A stretch of 64,000 bases of DNA from Cunninghamia lanceolata (lineage: Eukaryota; Streptophyta; Pinopsida; Cupressales; Cupressaceae), in contig BSBN01001482.1 in NCBI GenBank assembly GCA_027924645.1, positions 10,062,001 to 10,126,000 on the forward strand. The letters run 5' to 3'. The stretch's first letter is position 1. The number at the start of each line of letters is the position of its first letter. A program made the position numbers and the translations under genes. The notes beneath the pieces are model-generated. The model had not been told where the DNA came from. It saw nothing but the letters and a program-made list of their open reading frames with translations, and ran no database searches. Positions 57,701-64,000 of this stretch are shown here, in pieces.

Positions 57701-58934
57701 CTTCAAGGATTTCAAAGTGTATCAGATGGATGTCAAGTCTGCCTTCCTGAATGGTGATTTGGAAGAAGAAGTGTACATTGAGCAATCAGATGGATTTCAA
57801 TTGTCTGATCATGGTGATATGGTCTGCAAGTTGAAGAAGGCATTGTATGGACTGAAGCAAGCCCCAAGAGCCTGGTATGAAAGATTGGATAAGCATCTTT
57901 TAAAGATTGGTTTCAACAAAGGTACTGCTGACAATAATTTGTATTTCAAAATTGATCATGAGAACATTTTGATTGTTGAAGTGTTTGTTGATGATATCAT
58001 CTTTGGAGGAAGAGATAGTATGTGTAAAACCTTTGCAAATCAAATGAAAAGTGAATTTGAGATGTCCATGCTTGGGGAAATAAATTTCTTCTTAGGTCTA
58101 CAAATCACTCAAACAAAGAAAGGAATTTCATCTCTCAGACCAAATATGTGAAAGAACTGTTGAAGAAATTTGGGATGGAAGATTCAAAATCAATGAACAC
58201 TCCCATAGCAACCAGATGTAAATTGAGCAAAGATGATGACTCTCCTAAGGCTGATTAAAAAAAATAGGTCAATGATTGGAGGACTGTTGTATCTTACTCA
58301 AACTAGACCAGACATTATGCAGGTTGTTGGTCTTGTTGCTAGATTCCAAGATGATCCTAGAGAATCTCATGTCATGGCAATCAAGAGGATTTTTAGATAT
58401 CTAAAAGGGATAGTTGAGTATGGTCTGTGGTATCCTAGAGATCATGATTTCTCTCTTCATGCATATACGGATGCGGATTGGGCAGGAGATGTGGATGACC
58501 AGAAGAGTAGCAGTGGTGGAGCATTCTTTTTGGGGAAGAGATTGGTTTCTTAGCTGAGCAAGAAATAAGAGGCAATATCTCTGTCCACTACAGAAGTAGA
58601 ATACATTGTAGCAGCAGGTAGTTGCACTCAAGTTTTGTGGATGAAGCAAATGCTAAGAGACATAAGGGTGGAATATGAGGAGCCTATCACATTTTTCTGT
58701 GACAATTCAAGTGCAATAAATATATCTAAGAATCCGGTGTTGCATTCAAAGATAAAACACATATCCATCAAGTTTCATTTTTTGAGAGAGCAAGTGAACA
58801 AGAATGAAGTCACATTGGAGTTTGTGCCTTCCAAGGATCAGAATGTAGATATCTTTACTAAACCTCTACCTAAGGACTCTTTTGAGTATCTTAGGGAGAA
58901 GTTAGGGGTTATTACCCCTCCAGTGATGAACTAA
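54778..58934 (+). pseudogene. Copia B gag-pol polyprotein, decayed
   Basis: One frame runs from ATG 54778 to about 57690, then a one-base slip. Gag: KFDGTNFNLWKGRMKY, then a retrotransposon-gag helix region to 55490. CCHC near 55598 (CFNCNKIGHFASKC). Protease WVIESGCSHHMTG (Asp of DSG changed to Glu). Integrase 56371-56900 with DDYSQMMWVTFL and SDRGGEFTSGEF. RT 57400-58150 with [44 protein letters not shown] and FVDDIIFGG (YVDD variant). RNase H 58430-58900 with YTDADWAGD and HSKIKHISIKFHF. About ten stops (many TAG or TAA at glutamine positions, including 56725 in PQQNG) and small frameshifts inactivate this copy. Confidence 0.92.
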
Positions 58935-59266
58935 GGTGCACCAATGTGCATCAGTCCGGTGGATATCACAGTCATATCTTGTGGTTCGGATTGATGATAG
59001 GGAGCTACTACTTAGGGGGAGTAGCAGGTATGATTCTAAAGTGGTGAAATTGCAAGTATGTGCCCTTTGCCATTGATGTCAAAGGGGGAGAGAAGACATG
59101 TGAAAAACAAGTAGTTGCTGATCAAAGGGGGAGCAGTAAAGGGAGAGAAGACATGTAAATGGTTGTTACTGATAGGGGGAGTTGTAACAGTAAGGAGAAG
59201 TTCTTATCTTGATGATCAAAATAGTTTTTCACATCATATGTTGCCATCAATGACAAAGGGGGAGAT
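58935..59266 (+). other. Copia B 3' noncoding region and polypurine tract
   Basis: Repeated AAGGGGGAG words (59082, 59125, 59171) precede the PPT ACAAAGGGGGAGAT ending at 59266. The arm GTTGCCATCAATGACA (59240-59255) can pair with TGTCATTGATGTCAAC (59294-59309) across the LTR boundary. Confidence 0.8.
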
Positions 59267-60515
59267 TGTTGCAAGTATGGGTCTAACTGGTGTTGTCATT
59301 GATGTCAACATACTCATGTTGCATTAATGATAAGGATTGGATGAGCTGTGTACTGAGGATATTGAGAAAATTAGTCTCAATTAGGAACAATGAAGAACAG
59401 TGATCACAATAAGGTAAATGTTCAAGATAGGATGAGGATCAGAGAATGCGGATTAAAAGGTTTGTAGATATGTGTCTTACGGTGATCCAACAAAGATTTC
59501 AGAGGTCCGCATGAAGATATGAAGAAGTTGTTACTGTTCAAGTAAAACTGGTTCTGGTAGGTGCTCAGTGGTGATAGAGTGATGCAGACAGGTCCGGTGA
59601 GATCTGGAAATGCATTATCCTATTCTATGGATTTGAGGGAGTGTTAAGGAAGTCTTTGTGAAGTGTCCACTCGATTGGTTCATGCTTTGAAGGTCTGTAA
59701 GCATCTATTCCTTTGTGACAGTGATGACAAACTATGTTCTTGAGGTTCCAGATGAAGGAGAGAAGGATTTTAGTAAGTAGATGAAGTGTGGATGTTCTTG
59801 GTGGTTCATGCAAGCTTGTGGAAGTCTTTGTATCATGTCTAGTTCATGTTGGTGGTCTGCATTGAAGTTGGAGCTCGCAATTGAGGAATAACTTCCGAAT
59901 GATGGTGTTCTTCTTGAGATTGGCCGACCGAATGAGTTTTACATCTTGCAGATGTTCTTGTAGATGTTTGCCGACTTAGATGATTATTCCTAAGTTGATG
60001 TCTTGTATAAATAAGGGATTGCAAAGTCATTTCAAAGGTGTCCTTGTAGAGATGAGTGTGTGGTAGTGAGGAGGAGAGCGAAAGGTAGAGCAGAAGTATT
60101 GGGCTTCAATGGAACTGATTCAAGCATGGTGAAGATGCTATTTTCTAGTTCAAGTAGGTGATACTTATTTCCTTGTAGACATTGTGTCTCCTGTAGGTAG
60201 TGGGCCTCTTGTGAGTAGTGTGCTTGGGTAATGAGCCCTAATTGGCATGTGTCATTTGTTCTTTCTATTCTTCTAATAGAGAATACAATCTTGGGTTAAT
60301 CACCCTGTGGTTTTTCCCTTAACCGGGTTTTCCACGTCAAAATCTTGGTGTCTCATGTGTTGATGTGTTTATGCTCTTGATTCATTGCATTATGTTTCCA
60401 TGATTGATTTATTATTATACTACTGAATTGCAAAGTGGAGTTAAGTCTTTAATTGGAAGAAAGTTTTGTACAATTGATTCACCCCCCCTCTCAGTTGTCT
60501 GCTCTAAGTCTAACA
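59267..60515 (+). repeat. 3' LTR of copia B
   Basis: It has the same 1,249-bp length as the 5' LTR, starting TGTTGCAAGTATGGGTC and ending CTAAGTCTAACA. TATAAATA is at 60006-60013. It is followed by the GTTTG target copy. Confidence 0.95.
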
Positions 60516-60520
60516 GTTTG

Positions 60521-61628
60521 TTCTTGGCTCCCTGATCACATGGAGAAACTTAGGTTTCCATAAATATGGTTAGGTGTGCTTATGTTGGGTGCTTGGTTTT
60601 ATTCCCTGGCATTGGAAGGCACTACTTTGTTAACCTTGAATGCATGTAGGCTATGTAGTTGGTCATTGGATGATCTAAAAGTTTTTGGAACAACCTAGCT
60701 CCTCTGTGTTCTTGTACATGGTGGTGGTTATGGAGTTAGCCTAAAAGTTGGCCTAGAGTTCCTAGACCTCTTATTCCTTTTTGGTTGGTTGTACTTGCAG
60801 GTCTCAATTTCATGTTGGTTCGATCTGAGGGTTTTGTAGATTTTCTATTCAAAATCTATGGTTATTCTTATCTATGTTATTCCATTGTTTTGGTATAGTT
60901 GTTATGGTAATTTTGTAGACTTATGGGTCTTCCAGATGATAACCGGATATGGATTTTCATGTGTGTCAGTGACATAGTGGTTTTGCAAGTTTTACAAGGT
61001 TAATCAAAACTTGTGATTTGTAGATCTGCAGATAAACTATTTTTCATATTATGATTCCCTAGGGGTGTTTTTTGATGTAAGATAGTTGCAGGTTTGCATG
61101 TATGCTTTGTCCATGGTGTGAGGAGATTTGTAGCTTTCTGAGTGTAGAGATTTTGGTATGTGATTAGTCACTTAAAATTTCTATAGTGTTTTCTTGAATA
61201 GTTTCTTGACTATGGTTACTCATTTGTGGACTTGTTTGGCAAATAAGATCTGAGGTTGATCTGGTGTTTGAGTCTTGAGGTCTACATGTTATCTTCTTTG
61301 ATATATTAGTTTGTGGGTTACTTATGTGATGATGAGTTTGCATGTTGCATTTGTTTGGGATCTATGAGTTATGTAGTTTGTGGGTGTGCATAGCCTATTG
61401 ATTACACTGGGATGACTCTATTGGGATAAGTTGTCATTAACTTGCAATCCTAACCAATTCATGTATATCTAAAGTTCTTGGAATGTGTTCCCCAACACAT
61501 AAGGATTTTGAGAGATTAATTATTAATTAATTATATCACTTGGCTTATTGTAATCAACTCCTAATTGATAGGTTCAAACTTGGGCATACACTTTTGGAGT
61601 GGGGTCCATGAAGACTTGTTGACACACT
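60521..61628 (+). other. Interior of the entered element, continued; no ORF
   Basis: This continues the interior that starts at 53096. It aligns, with divergence, with 63290-63900 (shared phrases around TGATCACATGGA, GTTTGTAGATCTG and GATCTGAGGTTGAT). No coding frame survives. The region after about 61440 (CAACACATAAGGATTTTGAG) has no counterpart seen and may belong to the next LTR. Confidence 0.5.
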
Positions 61629-61781
61629 TTGCATGGATATAATGTTGGAGTTAACAAAAGAGTTAGAGATGCATGATATTTGCATGGACATGATATAGCC
61701 GTTAACAGTGGATTCAGAGGTGGATATTTTTTGCATGAATATGATGTGGCAATTAACATTGAAGTTAGAGATGCATGATAT
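61629..61781 (+). repeat. Tandem repeat, exactly 3 x 51 bp
   Basis: Units start at 61629, 61680 and 61731 with TTGCATGG/TTGCATGA and carry GTTAAC or ATTAAC in the middle. The outer two end AGAGATGCATGATAT and the middle unit ends AGAGGTGGATATTTT. The array is contiguous with the next one. Confidence 0.9.
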
Positions 61782-62205
61782 TTGCATGTTCTTGGATGTT
61801 GTTGCATGTTACTTGCATGGACTTGCATGTTGTTACATGTTGCGTTTATGGACTTACATGTTGTTGTATGTCACTTATATGAACTTGCATGTGCTCCCAT
61901 GTTGCATGTTACTTGCATGGACTTGCATGTTGTTGCATATTGCTTATATGGACTTGCATGTTGTTACATGTCGCTTATATAAACTTGTATGTTCTTGCAT
62001 GTTGTTGCTTGTTGCTTGCATGGACTTGCATGTTGGTGCATGTTGGCACTGGTTGCTTCTATGGACTTGCATGTGCTTTCATGTTGTTGCATGTCACTTG
62101 CATGTGCTTGCATGTTGTTGCATGTTGCTCCTATGGACTTGCATGTGCTTGCATGTTGTTGCAAGTCAGTTATATGATCTTGCATTTTGTTGCATGTTAG
62201 TTTTG
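61782..62205 (+). repeat. Tandem repeat alternating 31- and 41-bp units
   Basis: Units begin GGACTTGCATG and end in CTTATAT or CTTGCAT. Lengths of 31 and 41 bp dominate and differ by one extra 10-bp TGTTGCATGT-like step. About eleven units are present. ORFs over it (for example 61708-62220) repeat the same residues in several frames and are artefacts. Confidence 0.88.
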
Positions 62206-62962
62206 AGAGGTTGCTTATAGAACACTCCAACTCCATAAACTTGCAAGATGGTACATCTTAGTATTTCAGATAATGGGTATTAGTTGCATGTTGGATCAAG
62301 TGTTTTCATGTCACTTGCATGTACATAACAAGGTAATTTAGAATAAATTTGGGGACATCAATTTTGCATTTTGTTTGCATGAGATTGGTGTGTGTTGATC
62401 ACTTCAGTTAACAGAAAGAGATTAGGAAAAATTGGATGACCAATCTAAGGACTTTTAGTTGTTGCTTTTATTTGGAAATGCATTTGATGTTGGCTAAGTT
62501 TACTTCAGCAAACTTGGGTGCCCACATCTAGGACAAGCAATTAACAGAAGACTTGACTTTGTTTAACTTCAGTCTTCTTAATTTGGAGCGCTTGGTTTTT
62601 TCATGAGTATTTGTTCTCATGTTATCAATTACAATTGATTGTAATTTTTGTTTCAAGCTTTCTAATTAAGAAGATTTTGATTTAAGAAGCTTTTGTATTA
62701 ATTAAAAAGCCTCATACATTTTCCAAAGAGTTGATTGTAAAAAGACTTGGAAAAAAAAGCAAGAAGCTTTTTGAAGTTTTTACATGCTTGAAGATTAAAG
62801 AAGCTTTTGAAGTGCATCAAGGAATCAAAGGATTTCAGTATTGAATGTAATCTTTTACAAGAGATTTAATACCAACATAAATACCTTTGTTTTAGATTTA
62901 AAAACATTTTAAAACTACATAGCTGTAACTAAATACCTTGTTCTCTCTCCCTTCTTCCAACA
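62206..62962 (+). repeat. LTR 3' part ending before a PBS
   Basis: The sequence ends CTTCTTCCAACA at 62962, followed by TGTGGTATCAAAGCC. The LTR start is not resolved and may lie upstream of the tandem arrays, in which case both arrays are inside this LTR. Poly-A-signal-like AAATACC words and T-rich U5-like sequence fit an LTR end. Confidence 0.5.
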
Positions 62963-62964
62963 TG

Positions 62965-62977
62965 TGGTATCAAAGCC
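62965..62977 (+). other. Primer-binding site-like sequence
   Basis: TGGTATCAAAGCC differs by one base from the initiator-tRNA PBS core TGGTATCAGAGCC and follows a CA-ended LTR-like sequence. Confidence 0.65.
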
Positions 62978-64000
62978 ATTGGTTGTAGTGAGAGAGGGAT
63001 ACTTTTTCTAAAGTATTGAAGGAATTTTGGTTGCAAGGGAAATTCTATGTGTTAACATTATTTTGCAGATCTGTGAGTTTGGAAGGCATGGTATTTAACT
63101 CTTAGATGGATAATGTCAAAAGAATCTTTGTTGGGCACCTGAGGCTCAAGGTTATGGATCTTTATGGAGTTGATCCTGTGATAGTGATTTGGAGCTCCAT
63201 TTTGACAATATGTGTATTCTCTTGTTTGGTGGTTGTATTCCTTTACCTTGTGGTTATATATAGTGAAAGGGTGTTTATGTTGGATGGTTTCTTGTGCTAC
63301 CTTGATCACATGGAATAACACCCACTCTTTGGACTATAATTTGGAGTGCTCATGTTGGGTTCATGGTTTCAGTCCATGGTTACATGAAAGCATTGGATGA
63401 TTTATCACTGGTTGTATGTAGGTTGTGGAGTTGGTATTTCTATGATATGGACACTCCTTAACAACTTTGTTACTCCTTTCTCATATTCATGCTATTTTGA
63501 ATATGTAGGTTTTTCACAGTTTTCCTATTTCAAAAGATTGTGGGTTTGTAGGTCTACAGTATTCTATTGTTTTTAGATGGCATATTTGATGGTGTTCATT
63601 AGTGTGAATGTTTGGATTTTTAAGTGGTTTCAAGATTTACAGAGATATGGTTTTTTAGGTTTTACATGTTAACCAAAATCTGTGGTTTGTAGATCTGTGG
63701 AAAATTGTGTTCAGACACTTTCTGGATGGAAACAATTTTAGATTTACAAGGCTTCTTGTTGGGTTCCTATGATCTATGGTTTCTCCTATGTGGATTTGTT
63801 TGGAAAATTAGATCTAGAGTTGATTCTAGTGTTTGAGCATTATAAATCTACATGTTATACCTAGTTACATTTGTTCTACATGTTACTAATGCGCGGTTGA
63901 ATCTATTTTTCCATTTATTAGATGTTTAAGTACTGATCATTTTTTTCTGCTATGAGATGTTGCATGTATGTAGATTTTGTGAATAAGCTGATGTGGGTTC
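62978..64000 (+). other. Interior of a second related LTR element; no ORF; runs off window
   Basis: It aligns with the interrupted interior 53400-53466 plus 60521-61400, including across the copia B insertion point (empty site near 63281-63290). No coding frame is supported. The element continues beyond the window. Confidence 0.5.

Larger units (their letters stand above)
53472..60515 (+). mobile_element. Copia B: complete Ty1/copia retrotransposon, TSD GTTTG
   Basis: The 7,044-bp element has two 1,249-bp LTRs, a PBS, gag-pol in copia order and a PPT. GTTTG is duplicated at 53467-53471 and 60516-60520. The first 150 bp of the two LTRs differ at about seven sites, so the insertion is moderately old. 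It sits inside the interior of another LTR element. Confidence 0.95.

Noticed and set aside
61629..61781. CRISPR-like regular repeats
   Set aside because: Units are directly adjacent with no unique spacers, and the genome is a plant nuclear one.
61708..62220. 170-aa Cys/Leu/His-rich open frame
   Set aside because: It is a translation of the 31/41-bp tandem array, with equivalent ORFs in other frames.

Overview
This window comes from a large, repeat-rich seed-plant nuclear genome. A conifer or other gymnosperm is my best guess, because long stretches are nested, decayed LTR retrotransposons with 1-2.5 kb LTRs and only one intact host gene is visible; nothing in the sequence proves the species. 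Plant-specific markers are a DUF674 gene, a plant-type LKR/SDH retrocopy, DUF4283-type LINE ORF1 proteins and initiator-tRNA-primed Ty1/copia elements.

Layout. 1-1736: noncoding or unresolved. 1737-6053: decayed Ty1/copia element (copia A) with only its 3' LTR. 6155-7530: partial LTR of a minus-strand Ty3/gypsy element. 7531-16735: minus-strand non-autonomous LTR element (called 'large-ORF2 element' here) arranged LTR-interior-LTR-partial interior. 16736-23997: the gypsy element (gag-protease, almost no pol) with its 5' LTR, into which a 1,237-bp solo LTR has inserted. 24065-26380: intronless, broken lysine-ketoglutarate reductase/saccharopine dehydrogenase copy. 27630-28494: intact two-exon DUF674 gene (minus strand). 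29191-30785: ORF1-only retroposon with an intact 487-aa DUF4283/zinc-knuckle ORF and a 17-bp candidate target-site duplication. About 31850-38130: LINE with dead endonuclease and reverse transcriptase. 38442-39868: hairpin-rich tandem array. 42310-49827: complete plus-strand copy of the large-ORF2 element, with TSD CAAAG. 49833-53471: LTR remnants. 53472-60515: complete Ty1/copia element (copia B) with TSD GTTTG. 60521-64000: interior of the element that copia B entered, two adjacent tandem arrays, another LTR/PBS junction and a paralogous interior.

The most interesting system is the large-ORF2 family. It has no protease, integrase, reverse transcriptase or RNase H. It encodes a coiled-coil plus CCHC-knuckle protein (ORF1) and an unrecognised protein of about 1,060-1,130 residues (ORF2). 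The two copies, in opposite orientations, differ mainly at third codon positions in the stretch of ORF2 I compared, so it evolved as a real protein. Its LTR R/U5, primer-binding site, polypurine tract and an inverted repeat bracketing the PPT/LTR junction match copia B, which suggests that copia B's family supplies the enzymes in trans. All copies seen here carry stops or frameshifts, so these individual copies look inactive.
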